Positions 10,101-20,500 of a stretch of 64,000 bases of DNA are shown here, piece by piece. The DNA is from Manis javanica. Its lineage: Eukaryota; Chordata; Mammalia; Pholidota; Manidae. Under the pieces are notes generated by a model. The model was not told where the DNA came from. It searched no databases and saw only the letters and a program-made list of their open reading frames with translations. Both the position numbers and the translations under genes were made by a program. Each line of letters starts with the position of its first letter. Position 1 is the stretch's first letter. The DNA is taken from NCBI RefSeq assembly GCF_040802235.1, contig NC_133172.1, forward strand, positions 63,495,613-63,559,612. Direction: 5' to 3'.

Positions 10101-11799
10101 CTGGCCCCAGGCAGGTCCTGCTCCAGCCCCTAAGTGTGGCCCCTGGGGTCTCCCTGCAGACAGTCTGGCCAGCTTCCAGCAGCACACCGCCCTGGCCTCC
10201 GCCGACACGGCCCTGGCACCCAACCCATCACCAGGATTGGACAGGAAGGCCCAGGCAGAGGCCACCAACGGAGAGACCAGAACGGCCCCCCAGAACGGCG
10301 GCGGCAGCGAGCCGTCCGCGGCCCCCAGGAGCATCAAGGCAGAGCCTGCGGAGGAGCCCGGGCCCGTAGCCCGGTCGCGGACGCCGTCGCCGCGCAGCCC
10401 TGGCCCCGCCCGGGTGAAGACGGAGCCGTCCAGCCCCTCTCCTGGGAGCCCTGGAACGGCCGAGCAGGGCGCTCTCTTCCTGCCGCAGCTCCCCGCCGCG
10501 CCCCCGGCCTCGGAGATCCTGGCCAAGATGTGCGAGCTGGTGCACGGCCGGCTGCCGACGAGCGCGGGGGAGCCGGCCGGCCTCTTCGCGGGCGCCCCCA
10601 CGGGTGCCACGTGCTTCGAGTGCGACATCACCTTCAACAACGTCAACAACTTCTACGTGCACAAGCGCCTCTACTGCTCCGGCCGCCGGCCGCCCGACGA
10701 CGCGCCCCCCGCGCGCAGGCCCAAGGCGCCCCCCGCCCCACCGCGCGCGCCCCCCGCGCCGCCGCCCAAAGAGGCCGACGCGCGCTCGTCGCCAGGGCCC
10801 GGGGCGAGCGAGGACGAGGCGGGGCGCGGGGCGGGGGGCGCGACCACGCCGGAGGCCGAGCCGGGCGGCCGGGGCAGCGAGGACAGCCCGAGCCCGAGCA
10901 GCGGGGCGGATGAGGACGAGGACCCCCGCCGGACGCTGTGCGAGGCCTGCAACATCCGCTTCAGCCGCCACGAGACCTACACGGTGCACAAGCGCTACTA
11001 CTGCGCCTCGCGCCACGACCCGCCGCCGCGCCGGCCCGCGCCCGCCGGGACCCCCGGGACGCCCGCGCCCGCCGCGCCACCCGTCCGCACGCGCAGGCGC
11101 CGCAAGCTCTACGAGCTGCCCGCGGCCGGGCCCAACCCGCCCCCGGCGCCAGGCCCCGCCCCGTCCGCGGCCGGACCCGCCCCCGTGCCCCCCGCGTCAG
11201 CGTCTCCGCGACCCGGAAGCGGAAGCGGCCCCGACGCCGCCGACGGCCCCATCGACTTGAGTAAAAAGCCGCGGCGCCAGGTGCCCGGCCCCGCGCCCCT
11301 GCCGGCCCTGGCCGACTACCACGAGTGCACGGCCTGCCGCGTGAGCTTCCACAGCCTCGAGGCCTACCTGGCGCACAAGAAGTTCTCGTGCCCCGCCGCC
11401 CCGCGCCACCTGTGCCCCGCCCCCGAGGACGCGCCCGCCGTCGCGTGCCCCTACTGCCCCCCGAACGGCCTGGTCCGCGGCGACCTGGTCGAGCACTTCC
11501 GCCTGGCGCATGGCCTGCTGCTGGGAAAGCCTCCGCCGGACGCCCGGACGCCCTCGCCGGCCGCCCCGCGCGACGGCCTCAATGGCCAGGAGCCGCCCCC
11601 CGGCGCAGACCACGGCAGCCCGTCGCCCGAGGCCGCGCCACCGCCCCCTTCCCACCCGGACAAGGGCGCGCTGGCCGCGGCGCCCCAAGGCAGCCACAGG
11701 CACTGCCGCCTGTGCAACATCAAGTTCAGCAGCCTGTCCACCTTCATCGCCCACAAGAAGTATTACTGTTCCTCGCACGCGGCCGAGCACGTGAAGTGA
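4018..11799 (+). CDS. ZFPM1: ZFPM1 (FOG1), 3' portion, six spliced exons
   Basis: Friend of GATA 1, a nuclear zinc-finger cofactor that binds the N-terminal finger of GATA1/GATA2 and recruits CtBP and NuRD in erythroid and megakaryocyte development (family knowledge). Join of 4018-4114, 5749-5955, 9209-9442, 9649-9744, 9829-9975 and 10160-11799; every junction is GT-AG and the spliced frame stays open for 806 codons to TGA at 11797-11799. Recognised by the sequence order of human FOG1: the CWLRTLPQALTEAEA segment, [22 protein letters not shown], nine zinc fingers, the PIDLS CtBP motif and the C-terminus SSHAAEHVK. The human protein is about 1006 residues, so roughly the first 200, including the NuRD-binding N-terminus, are encoded upstream of the window. 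Exon numbers (5-10) assume the human ten-exon structure. Gene assignment is very secure; species-specific differences from human are quoted from memory. Confidence 0.97.
4115..5748 (+). other. ZFPM1 intron 5
   Basis: 1.6 kb of GC-rich unique sequence with one MIR-like fragment (about 4955-5040: GCATGACCTGGGTCAGCAC then GTGCCTCAGGTTCCCC). No additional exon, RNA gene or recent repeat recognised. Confidence 0.75.
4955..5040 (+). repeat. MIR-like fragment
   Basis: Diverged match to the MIR segment 'tgaccttgggcaagtcac...cctcagtttcc'. Confidence 0.5.
5749..5955 (+). CDS. ZFPM1: ZFPM1 exon 6
   Basis: 207 nt, phase 1 to phase 1. It encodes DEALWCRLTKPVPAGGLL through [15 protein letters not shown], ending just before the first FOG finger. 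Acceptor CCCCTGCAG|AT, donor ACA|GTGAGT. The middle (about EPHDAPRHPAKESSESTHPAP) is the least conserved part compared with human; the DALWCR- and [18 protein letters not shown]-type segments are nearly unchanged. Confidence 0.95.
5956..9208 (+). other. ZFPM1 intron 6
   Basis: 3.25 kb of mostly unique, GC-rich intron between exons 6 and 7. It holds a MIR-like fragment (about 7955-8040) and a short CA-rich stretch (about 8835-8885). Nothing else recognised. Confidence 0.75.
7955..8040 (+). repeat. MIR-like fragment
   Basis: CACCCTGGGCCTCGGTGTTT, then CCCAACTGTGAGATGGGGGC, then AATGGTAATACC follows the MIR pattern 'gcctcagtttcctcatctgtaaaatgggnataatartacc'. Confidence 0.6.
9209..9442 (+). CDS. 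ZFPM1: ZFPM1 exon 7: FOG finger 1 and C2H2 finger 2
   Basis: 234 nt, phase 1 to phase 1. The first FOG-type CCHC finger runs from Cys 9223 to Cys 9288 (C-x2-C...H-x4-C, beginning [20 protein letters not shown]). A C2H2 finger follows from Cys 9370 to His 9438 (CPFPQCRKSCPSASSLEIHM then RSH). FOG finger 1 is one of those that contact GATA1 in the family. Acceptor CCCACAG|AA, donor GCG|GTGAGG. The exon continues open into intron 7, but the intron-retaining frame stops after the next exon has begun out of frame, so retention would truncate the protein. Confidence 0.96.
9649..9744 (+). CDS. ZFPM1: ZFPM1 exon 8: C2H2 finger 3
   Basis: 96 nt, phase 1 to phase 1. It encodes a GERPF linker completed across the junction and one classical C2H2 finger from Cys 9666 to His 9728 (CLICLSAFTTKANCERHLKV then H). 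Acceptor GTCCCAG|GA, donor GAGTG|GTAGGT. The human equivalent has FVCLIC where this has FMCLIC. Confidence 0.96.
9829..9975 (+). CDS. ZFPM1: ZFPM1 exon 9: C2H2 finger 4
   Basis: 147 nt, phase 1 to phase 1, after a short intron of only 84 nt. It encodes a C2H2 finger from Cys 9834 to His 9899 (CHSCGFISTTRDILYSHLVT then RH), followed by a linker ending HPAAKLPP. In human, as I recall it, the residue before the last His is Asn; here it is Arg. All zinc ligands are present. Acceptor CCCACAG|GT, donor CCCAG|GTGAGC. Confidence 0.96.
10160..11799 (+). CDS. ZFPM1: ZFPM1 last coding exon: fingers 5-9 and CtBP motif
   Basis: 1640 coding nt to TGA. Order: Ser/Pro-rich linker with two SUMO-type psi-K-x-E motifs (IKAE at 10333-10344, VKTE at 10414-10425); FOG CCHC finger at 10612-10677 (CFECDITFNNVNNFYVHKRL); CCHC finger at 10939-11004 (CEACNIRFSRHETYTVHKRY); CtBP-binding PIDLS at 11248-11262, followed by KKPRR; CCHC finger at 11326-11391; the divergent C2H2-type unit CPYC...HFRLAH at 11446-11511; final CCHC finger at 11704-11769 (CRLCNIKFSSLSTFIAHKKY). 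Linkers between fingers are Pro/Ala/Arg-rich, extremely GC-rich and poorly conserved, and are somewhat shorter than in human. Several fingers here bind GATA factors in the family. The stop is followed directly by the short 3' UTR. Confidence 0.97.
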
Positions 11800-11800
11800 G
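10300..11800. promoter_or_regulatory. Intragenic CpG-rich block over ZFPM1 last exon
   Basis: The last exon is dense in CpG and in CCGCGC/GGCGCC strings. This is probably coding-associated GC enrichment (GC-rich codons for Pro, Ala, Arg and Gly) and not a promoter; I see no TATA box, initiator or further exon tied to it. Confidence 0.6.
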
Positions 11801-11936
11801 CGCCGCCACACTACAGACCGACCGGCTGCTTCACACCCCGCCGCTCCCAGCAGAGACCGGCTGCTGGGAACCGCACCAAGCAGGCGCGGCGCCCGCTTGG
11901 ACCCTCGGCACTTAATAAAGAAGTTCAGTTTGATGA
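11800..11936 (+). other. ZFPM1: ZFPM1 3' UTR (short form)
   Basis: About 135 nt from the stop codon to the predicted cleavage zone, GC-rich and without recognised regulatory motifs. The end is inferred from the poly(A) signal at 11914-11919; the exact cleavage site cannot be seen. Confidence 0.7.
11914..11919 (+). terminator. ZFPM1: Poly(A) signal AATAAA of ZFPM1
   Basis: Canonical AATAAA 115 nt after the ZFPM1 stop, followed by TTCAGTTTGATGAG and then a G/T-rich stretch (CCTGGTTTTCTG) fitting a downstream element. A second AATAAA at 13347-13352 in an AT-rich patch could serve a longer 3' UTR, but nothing else supports that. Confidence 0.8.
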
Positions 11937-11970
11937 GCGCAGTAGTGGAGCAGCCTGGTTTTCTGAGCAG

Positions 11971-11990
11971 AGGGCCCCCACTAGGTGGGG
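11971..11990 (+). promoter_or_regulatory. CTCF-like motif behind ZFPM1
   Basis: CCCACTAGGTGGGGGTGC resembles the CTCF core CCACNAGRKGGCR, with mismatches at the 3' side. It sits about 50 nt beyond the ZFPM1 poly(A) signal. Confidence 0.25.
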
Positions 11991-12779
11991 GTGCACGGGG
12001 CGGGAACTTGGGCACGCTGCACACCCAGCACCCAGAGACGCACCTCCACCGTACGCACAGGCCACTGCAGTCCCTAGTGACCAGGCCACCTGCCAGACTC
12101 ACCATTAGTGGCCACAGGTCAGTCTGATGCACAGCATGCACTGGTAACCACGCCCTGCCAGCTGCTCTGGACCCACTTGGGCATGGGGAGCAGGCACTGC
12201 CCTTCCTGACCCACTGCTTCCTCCAGGATCTTACCAGAACCTCTTTTGGCCCCCATAGGGAAGGGCTTAATCCTAAGCCTTCCCACCCTGCTCAGTCCTG
12301 GAGGCTGGCTGCCCCCTGCCTGGTCACAGACCATTGAGGATTCCAGGCATGGGAAAGTCCTGGGGAGGATGAAGCCCAGCCCTGTGCTTGCCAAGATGGG
12401 TATGGGGAGGAGAGAGAATGGGCAGCTGATGGCATCAGGGAAGGTGGACAGTGGTAGGACAACACAGCCCACAGCAATCCCTGGGACCAGGGAAGCCAGA
12501 CCCTGAACTGGGGGTAGCACAGCTGCAGTAAGTTTGAGGGATGAGGTTACCCCAAACCCAGCCTGCCTTGCTGGCACTGTGGGGGCTGCATTTGCCCCAG
12601 CCAGACCAGGACGATGCTTGGTCAACCCCAGCAAGAGAAGTCCAGCTGTGGTCTTGCCTCTTGGCAGATGGGTGGCTGCAGCACCCTTCTGCTGGTGCTC
12701 CTGCTGAAACATGCACACATCAGTCCTTTTCCAACTTCGCTTGAAGTAGCAGATGTTCTTTCCAAACACAACCTTACCT

Positions 12780-12870
12780 AGCAGTCTATGGTGGATAAAA
12801 GTGAACTCTGATCTTTGACCTTTCTCTGCTTCAAAATGACAGAGGTGTTTTCTGCCACCAGTCCAGACTC
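12780..12870. other. AT-richer unique patch, function unknown
   Basis: Contains TGATCTTTGACCTTTCTC, which has an HNF4/DR1-like AGGTCAAAGATCA when reversed. Single motif; weak. Confidence 0.2.
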
Positions 12871-15599
12871 ACTGACCCCACTCAAGGCAAGTTTCCCTCC
12901 CACACAGCCCTCTTGGGGTGGCAGGCTAAGGAGCAGCAGCCGGGCAGAAACAGTCTGCAGCCATGGCCCACCCGTCGTTGCCCATCCAATGCCTGCCCCA
13001 TCCTGCTTGCCCTGAGCTGGCCCTGTGTACCAGGGCTTGACCAGGCAGGGCCACTGGATGGTCAGGAATTCCACTGCTGGGGGGCAGCTCCAGCATCAGG
13101 GGAAGGCTCCAGGGGAGGCTACCTTGTACCCACCCCTGATCCTGAAGAGCATCTTGGCCTCTGCCTCCTGGGTTGGGTAACAGACGCACACTCTGCCCCT
13201 CCTTTGCCTTGTTCTGCATGAATTTGAATGGGGAGGTAGAGTCCCAGCCTCTGAGACCACTGAATGAAGGCAGACGTTATTCTGATGGCCACACATGCTG
13301 GTCATAAAAAGTTACACCTAGCACAGAGTGAATTTTACTGTATATAAATAAATTTAAAAAGAAATTTCTAAGAAAGGTGCTGGGAAGCATCAGGTTCCCG
13401 GCTTCTAATCAGTAATAGATGCTCAAAGGGGAAAAGCACAACAGAGACTCAGCAGATGGGCAGGCAGCGAGCACCTGTCGGGCCTTGAAAGCCACACCCA
13501 CCCCCTCACAAATGGCTGTGGGAACAGGGGCTGCACGGAGCCTGTAAATGTGGGGTGGGGGTGTGCTCTGCTCCCATCGCCTCTTCTGAGAGGGCAGCTC
13601 AGGAATCAGAGCTGACCCGTGACTACCGCTCCCCACCTGAACCACTGCCCCCTGCCAAGCCCGGGGAGGCCCCCCGGGGCTTGGCTTGGAGCCTCCTGAG
13701 CAGCTATGCCTCACTGAGGCCTGCAGCAGAGCCTGAGGAGGGGACTGGGGGCGCTCCCGGGGGGGGGGTGCGTGTCCTACCCCTCCCATCAGAGAGGGCT
13801 CTCCCCCTGCAAACCCGGGTTTTTCACACCCTGCAGACACCCGCAGGGGCCCTGCCTACTTCTCAGGCCACCCACTACCCCGAGAACCTGCTGCCTGCCT
13901 GCCCAGCTGTCCCAGCCGCAGCTCTAAGGGAGCTCCCCCTCTCCAGGAAACCATGCTCCCAGACCCCCACGCAGCTGCACCTCCTGTCCCTGCGTCTTCT
14001 CCCCACACCAGTGCAGACAGCACCATCAACCCTTTGCCCCTCAAGCAGCGACAGGGCTGCCGTCCTCTTCGCACACCTCACTGTCAAGCAATTCCTGATT
14101 TCGATGACCCCGCCTCGCTGCCTGCCAGCCGCCACCTGGCCCCAGGTCTGCGGCTTTGGACTGGCTCTGAACTGCCACCTGCAAACCCATCACTGAGACT
14201 GATCGGCTCTGCCACTCGGAGGGGCTGCTGCTCCTCCCAGACCTGGCCACGCCCGGTGCAGTGGACTTGCCACTGTTCTCCAGAGCCGCCGCTGGGGGTG
14301 GTTGGGTGCCACATGGCCTCATGCCTGCTTCAGGCCTTCAGGGCTTCCCACCGCCCAGAAGCGGCCCACGGACACTGGTCACCCACCATGCCCTGCAGCA
14401 CCCAGCTCAGCCTGCCCGGGGAGGGGCTGCCCCTCCTGTCATGTGGCCCTCCGCTCAGGGACCTTCTTAACTCTCCACCTCGTCGCGTGGTCATCTCCCC
14501 GGTGACGTGCTCACAGGATCTCCTGGCTCCATCTTCCTGCCCCTTTGTCCCTCTGCCACCAGCCTCGCCCACAGCGACCACTGCCTCCCAGGTGCTCGGG
14601 CCACCCACGGCCTGGCGCTGGGGAGGGTCACCAAGGAGTGAGAGGGCCAGCAGCCAAATAGCGAGGCCCTCCCCAACCTAGGCCCCACTGCTGACTGGCC
14701 CTGCCCGAAGCCAGCCCTGCCCGTCCACCCCAGGGCTCCTGCCTGCACCCCGCTGTCCCACTGGCCCTTTGCCAGCCGTCCCTCCTCGCTGTGCGTCTCC
14801 CTGGAGCCAGCTCTGACCAGGTGACGCTGTCGCAGCTTCTCAGCACCCAGAGCACACGGTCCACCCTCAGGGCCACTGTCCACCCCCATCTCCTCCTAAA
14901 CGTTGGAGCACCCGCGCGGGTCATTGCCATCCGCGGCCCCGGACAGTCTGGCTCTAGAAATCGCTGCAGGTGGACATTTCTGACACCAGGGGTCAGCAGC
15001 GACTCGTTTATGTGGACGCCTGCCGGGCCGGTGACAGGAGCCTGCCACCTCACCGGGCCGCCCGAGGAGGCAGAAGGAAGGAGCGGGAGGGGGCTTCAAG
15101 GGAGGCTGGACCAGGCAGGTAGGGACGGAGGGGGGAGGCCCCAACCCGGAGTTGGACGTGGGAGAACGCGGAGGGCGCACAGCCTCCCAGGGTGGAATCA
15201 AGTTCGTCCCACCGAAAGGGGAGGAGCTGCAGAGGTGACGCCCGGTGTGGGCAGAGATCCGGCGGGCCCCTGCTTGGCACACAGCTGCCCTCCGTGTACG
15301 ACCAGGGTGCCCCCCAGACCCGGCCTGGCCTTGCCGCAGGCCCGCCCCTCACCCGGGCCTCTCTCTCCGCCTGGCAGCTCCCCCACCCGGGCGACGGCAG
15401 CAGAGGTTCTCCGGGCTGCGGCCCCGTTCCCCGAGAGCCCCTCCCCGAGGAGGGGTCATGAAGGAGGCCGTGGAAAATGCACGTTCCAGGGCCTCCCAGA
15501 CTGAAGAGGGCCGGAGCCTGGGACTCCGCATTTCGTCAGCCCCCAGCAGATTTCCTCTAGCAAGTTCGAGAATGACCTGCGGGGCAGGTGCCCCGACCC

Positions 15600-17130
15600 A
15601 GCTGGGGCTTTCTTATGAGCCTGGCAGGGGCAGGCGGCGCCCTGCCAAGGGGACTTTGCCAGCCTGGCAGGGACCGGCGGGGAGGGGCCCGGGCCCAGAT
15701 CTCAGCCCGGGGAGCTGGCGTGTGATGGCGAGATCATCGCTTCCCCCTCGCGGAGCACACGGTCGGCCAGCCCCCCGCGTTCCCGACGCGCGGCCCCGGC
15801 ACCACCCTGCCGCCCCCCAGCCTGCGGAGGGGCCCTGGGAAGCCCGGGCTCTCGCTAAGCCCGGGGGGCACGGTGAGCAGCACAGCCCGCGGCCCCCCGC
15901 ACACGCGCCTGCGCCGAGCGCTGCCGCGGCGTCCCGCCCCCAGGAGCAAAGTCGGCAGAAAGAGCGAGTCTTCCGGAGCCTGCAGCGTCGCTCGCCCGGC
16001 CTCCCCGTGCGTCCCCGCGGGGCGAGTCCCCCAGCACGTGTTGGACTTCGGCTGTTTCCCCGGCCAACTCTGCCCCAGCTGCCTGCTGTTAGGAGAACTG
16101 CCCGGGCTTTCCACCAGGCCCTTGGTCAGTTAACGGCTGGGCCTCGCTGGGGGCAACCCCGGCCCAGTGGGCTACGGGGGAAGGTGCCAAGGGCGCTTGG
16201 AAGAAGGGGCGGGGGCTCCCCTTCCTGACAGCTGCGTGCCGCGGGTGCACCGGGACTCTCCTCCGGAGGGCATAGCTCCTTGCAAAGGCAAGGCTGGCTG
16301 GGTCCATGGTGCCCCTGCCACTGCTCGCCATGGCGCGGTCACCCCGACAGCAGCCCCGTCCGGAGCCCGCGGATCGCCAGCTCCCTGCCCTCAGCCGGGC
16401 GGGAAACGGGGCGCGGCGGGCGGGGCAGGAAAGAGCAGAGCCGTTTGCAGCCGGCGGGCATCCAGACCGAACCGTGTCTGCGCCGCTTCGCCGCCGCTCC
16501 CCCCACCCTCTGTGGGACCTCCGGGTGTCTTCTGAGTCCGAAGAGCTCAGGGCACGGACCGCAGCGCACACACGCGCACGCGCCCCACCTGCCTGCCTGG
16601 GCCCCCGCAGAGGGCTGAACGCTGAACACGGAGGCCCCGCAGGCCCCCTACAGCTGTGTGGATGCTGGTGATCGCAGCGGGCCCAGCGTGGGGGACACCG
16701 GCGCCGCGCTAGTCCCGCCTGAGCTGGAGGCAGCCGGAGGCCCGACAGAATCGCGTCTGGACGCCCCAGGGGACCGGCTCCGGGAGTCGGCACAGAATCT
16801 TAGCCACAGCGCCCAGAGGAGCGGCCCGGCCCGCGAAGGTGCGTGCGCAATGGGGGACTCACGCACAGGCAGCCAGTGTAGGAACAGACGCCAGGCCCTG
16901 GGCGGTGCGCTGGGAAACAGCCCGAAGCTGGCCCGTCCTGATCCCCAGGACCTGTGAATGTGTGTCCACACGGCAGGGGCGATCAAGGTCGCTAAACCGA
17001 AGCGCCTTGATTTGGGGAGCCATTCCAGAGGACCGAACGTGGGCAGCGGGCGGGCCCAGCGGGCTGGCCAGGGCCGCAGAGTAGCCGGCCTCCCGACACG
17101 GGGTCGCCGGGGACAAACCCGGCCGTGCTT
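15600..17130. promoter_or_regulatory. Orphan CpG-island-like block
   Basis: About 1.5 kb with dense CpG (for example CCCTCGCGGAGCACACGGTC, CCCGACGCGCGGCCCCGG and CGCGGCGGGCGGGGC) midway between the two genes and not over a recognised exon. It could be a promoter of an unannotated transcript, a distal regulatory CpG island, or relic GC-rich sequence. No protein in any frame is recognisable, and I could not assemble a convincing splice structure. Confidence 0.5.
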
Positions 17131-17524
17131 CCCACCAGCCATGGGCCGGTGCCACCCCTGAGCACCCGGGGCAGTCCTCTCCCCAAGGATCCCTGCGTGA
17201 GCAACTGGACTCGCTGGAAGCCAGATGTCTGTGATCCCCCTGCGGGCAGACCTTCGTCCTAGGGCCCCTTGGGAGAGACGTGAGAGCTCACTTGCCTTCC
17301 AAGTGTGTGAAACCCAGAGTAAATGGGGTCGTGATGCTCACATAGGCTGTTCTCAGCCTCTGCTCCAGGGGACCCGAGGGAGCCCCCAAACCCTTTCAGA
17401 GAGTCTGCAAGGCCCCATTTTGATCCATATTTGCCTGAATGGCACAAAAGCTGAGGCAGGTGTAGTAGGCACCCTTCTCACAGGTCCAGACAGTAGCCCC
17501 AGCCCATGCTGTTCCTCCCCACCC

Positions 17525-18060
17525 CAATCTCACAGTAAAACACACACATGAAATAACTAATTTTATTAAATCTCAACCAGTGAGCACAGTCTTTTTAATA
17601 TTCTGCATGATGGCCAGGAAAGTACCCGACTGTTGCCTGAGGAAGAGCCCCAGCTGAGATGCGATGTTTGCAAGGAGCACCGTTAATTGGAAGGATGGAT
17701 GACAAGACCAGGGTCACTCGGACTTGGATGTTAGACAGACGTCTCCAAAAAAAACAACAGTTAGCCTGGCCCTTTGAGAAAAACAGGGGACAGTATTTGT
17801 TGCCAGTGTTAAGATTGGTGCTTTTGAGTGAAAATCGGAACTTTGGGAAGCTTATATCCATTTACTTGACAGCTCCTCAATATTTAGACTTCTCTGATGA
17901 GATCAGTGGAGATACTAATGAATTTGAATATTTTTTTATGTTGTGAGATTAAAGCTGTTACTCTTTGGAAGCTCTGTGTGACTCAGTGAGCCAACATCTT
18001 CTGAATGGCAGATGCAGGACATCACAGTCATGCGTGGGTAAAAGTCACTCACCCAGAGAA
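17525..18060 (+). mobile_element. hAT (Charlie-type) DNA transposon relic, transposase part
   Basis: Decayed hAT transposase coding sequence on the + strand. Recognisable stretches correspond to INFIKSQP, then FVASVKIGAFE-like, FSDEISGDTNEFEYF and HAWVK, broken by stops and indels. A related copy is at 48020-48694: both have the TGAAAATTAGAATTTTGG-type stretch followed by a TTGA-GCT segment. No intact frame or terminal inverted repeats; a dead internal fragment. Short open frames at 17659-17946 and 18005-18223 are remnants of it or chance. Confidence 0.6.
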
Positions 18061-18239
18061 AACAGATGCTGACATTCAGGCACATGAGAGAACAACAGCT
18101 GATGGCTCTTCAGAAAATGAGAGTCCAGAAGACAGTGAAATGGCATCACTGCCAGCCCAGAATTCTATCCTTCAAGCAAGGCAGCAAATGAGTCGTTTTA
18201 GGATAAACAAAATCAGAACATGAATTTGTCACCAAGTCA

Positions 18240-19430
18240 GAAGTTCTCCAGGATGAGGGTGAGTGATGTCAGTGGGAACCTGCGTCTGCAGGACGGAAGG
18301 AAGCCCGCGGAAACAGAAAACCAATCTCCTTCTCCTTAAGTTTTCTAGAAGTCAGATGCCAAACTGAAACATGACCGCGATGTGTTAGGATTTATTATGT
18401 ACATAGAGGTGAAACGGTGCATTTCATTGTGTTAAAAACCCCAACTTAAAAAGCAAACAAGCCCACAGCAGACACTGCCATGAACACAGGAGGCTGTAGC
18501 CATGTGGGACCTGAAGCTCCCCACAAAGGGTCTGGGTCCTGCAAGGGCCCCCTACACAATGGCCAGGCCATTTGTCTTTGCCTTCTTGTCTCCCACGGAT
18601 GCTGACCGCACACTTTCTGTCCTGAGAGCTTCAGAGAAGCCCACACCTGCAGAGCCATCGTCACCCACCCTCTTCCTGTTCCACAGACAAGAGACGCGCT
18701 CAGGTAGGCGACCACATTACCTCGCCAGGAGGAAAAGAAATGTCCGTCCTACCCAGAGGCCCACTGGTGAGATTGTGCCAAGCCACAGCTCTCTGGGAAG
18801 GGGCTTTGGTGGTAGTGGACCAACCACCAAAGGGTTGCTGTGTTAAACATTCAGCAGATTGTCCCGTGAAAGAGTAAAACAGACCATGTTCGAATTATTG
18901 CCTGAGTCGCCGAGTCGCCAGAGCCTTGGGACATTGGCGTGTATTTGGGGAAAGTGGGGGACACTTGTGTGCATGAGAACATAGAGGGTGGAGGGGCAGG
19001 TGGAGAGGGGCACCGTTGGGCACAACAGCATGCCTGGGCACTCCGCCCAGGGGGACAGGGCTGGCTGCAGGGCGTCCAGGCAGAGGGCCTCAAGGACTGA
19101 AGCCACAGGGGCTGGCGGCCCGGAGGAGAGGCAGTCTTGCTCCATATCCTGCCGGGCCCAGGGACAGGCGTCTGCAGGCACCGTCGCCCCTCTGGGCATG
19201 CTGGAGGGTGTGGAGCCAGGCCTCAAGACTCCCCGGAAGCAGCCCTCCACCTTTCCCCACCTCCAGACCCTCTCCACTCAGCGCCCTTCCCCCAGGACAA
19301 GTGTCCTGTGCACTGCGGCAAATGGCCACAGGCTGGGGCCTTACTTTGGGAATCCCTTCTTTCCCAGTCCTAGGGCCAGAAGTCAGAAATCCAGGGGGAC
19401 AGGGCCGGGCACCCTGAGGGCTCTAGGGGA
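18240..19430. other. Intergenic region, nothing recognised
   Basis: Unique sequence between the hAT relic and an MLT1 fragment. No gene or repeat identified. Confidence 0.6.
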
Positions 19431-19439
19431 GGGTTTGTT

Positions 19440-19695
19440 CCAGGCCTCTTCCCAGTGCTGCTGGTGGCAGCTGCTCCTCAAACCCCTGGTGCATGGACAC
19501 GTCACACTGCAGGCTCTGCACGCTCGCTGCTCCCTCTCTGTGTCTCTTACAAGGACCCTCACTGAACTTGGGGCCCACCCTGACCGGGGATGACCTCATC
19601 TCAAGACCCTTCTCTTAATCCCATCTGCAAAGTCCCTTATCCCAAATAAGGGCACATCTGAGGCTCCGGGTGGGTGTGAATTGGGGGGTCCCCAT
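19440..19695 (-). mobile_element. MLT1-like LTR fragment (ERVL-MaLR)
   Basis: Matches the reverse-orientation MLT1 pattern: CTCTTACAAGGACCCTCACT, GGGCCCACCCTGACCGGGGA, TGACCTCATCTCAAGACCCT, then CATCTGCAAAGTCCCTTATC. An old solitary LTR fragment. Confidence 0.7.
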
Positions 19696-20124
19696 GCAAC
19701 CTGACCTTCCCCGAGGGAGAAGGGTCTTCCTGTTTCCGCAGTAGCTTCTGGCTTGTGGCACTGCTGCCCTGACCCCACGGCACGGCCCAGCCATGAGCAG
19801 TCTGCTCCCTGGGAGACCCTGCTGCCGACAGCCTACACCCAGACCCGCTCCACCGCACAGCCAGGAAGCATGGTGCTGATGGACCGGGGCTCAAGGACAG
19901 AGCCGCAGGCGGTGACAGGAGCATGCCTGCTCCCCGGCCCGACCCTGAGCCCCACCCGCCCGCCCTGCACCCTGTCACTGTCCCTCTGCCTGGGGTGTCC
20001 TTCTGGGATCTCCCCACCCAAACCTGCTTGTTTCTCAGGATGCAAGCGCCAGTCCCCGTCTGCTCTGCCTGAACAGACTGGAGCACTGGCTCCTTCCTTT
20101 GAAATGACCTCACTTGGGGACTGA

Positions 20125-20500
20125 GGTGGGGTGAACTCTTTCTCCCAAAAAGTCACACCATGTCCTGAACCCCAGCACCTGTGGACGTGGCCTTATGGGG
20201 AAATAGGGTCTTTGCAGATGTGATTGGGTTAAGGTGAGATCAGACTGGATTAGGTAGGCCCTGGTCCGATTGCCAGAATCCTTAGAAGAGGAAGGACACA
20301 GACACAGGGAACTCCATGTGACGGCCGAGGCCACGGCAGCAGGACGTGGCCACAAGCCAAGGGACACCAAGGGCTACCAGCAGCCGCAGAAGCCAGAAGA
20401 GGCAGGAAGGACCCTCCCCTAGAGCCCCCAAGGGAGAGCGGCCCTGCCCACACCCTGATCCAGAGCTCTAGAAACTCTGTGGTCCTTTCTCACCATTGGG
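20125..20500 (+). mobile_element. MLT1-like LTR (ERVL-MaLR), sense
   Basis: Forward MLT1 pattern: GGGTGAACTCTTTCTCCCAA near the 5' end, GGGTCTTTGCAGATGTGATT, then GGCCACAAGCCAAGGGACAC and TCCCCTAGAGCCCCCAAGGG. It is the inverted partner of the fragment about 430 bp upstream, but divergence suggests separate old insertions. Confidence 0.75.

Larger units (their letters stand above)
11940..15600. other. Intergenic region, no gene recognised
   Basis: Unique, moderately GC-rich sequence after ZFPM1. An AT-rich patch with TATATAAATAAA lies at about 13340-13352. The many short open frames have no recognisable protein, splice pattern or codon signature. Confidence 0.65.

Noticed and set aside
10228-12141. 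Long minus-strand and alternative plus-strand frames over ZFPM1 last exon
   Set aside because: GC-rich codon shadow; the +1 frame with nine-finger homology is the real one.
17659-18223. Two short frames as a domesticated hAT gene
   Set aside because: Separated by a stop and frameshift, no start context, no intact catalytic core; a decayed relic.
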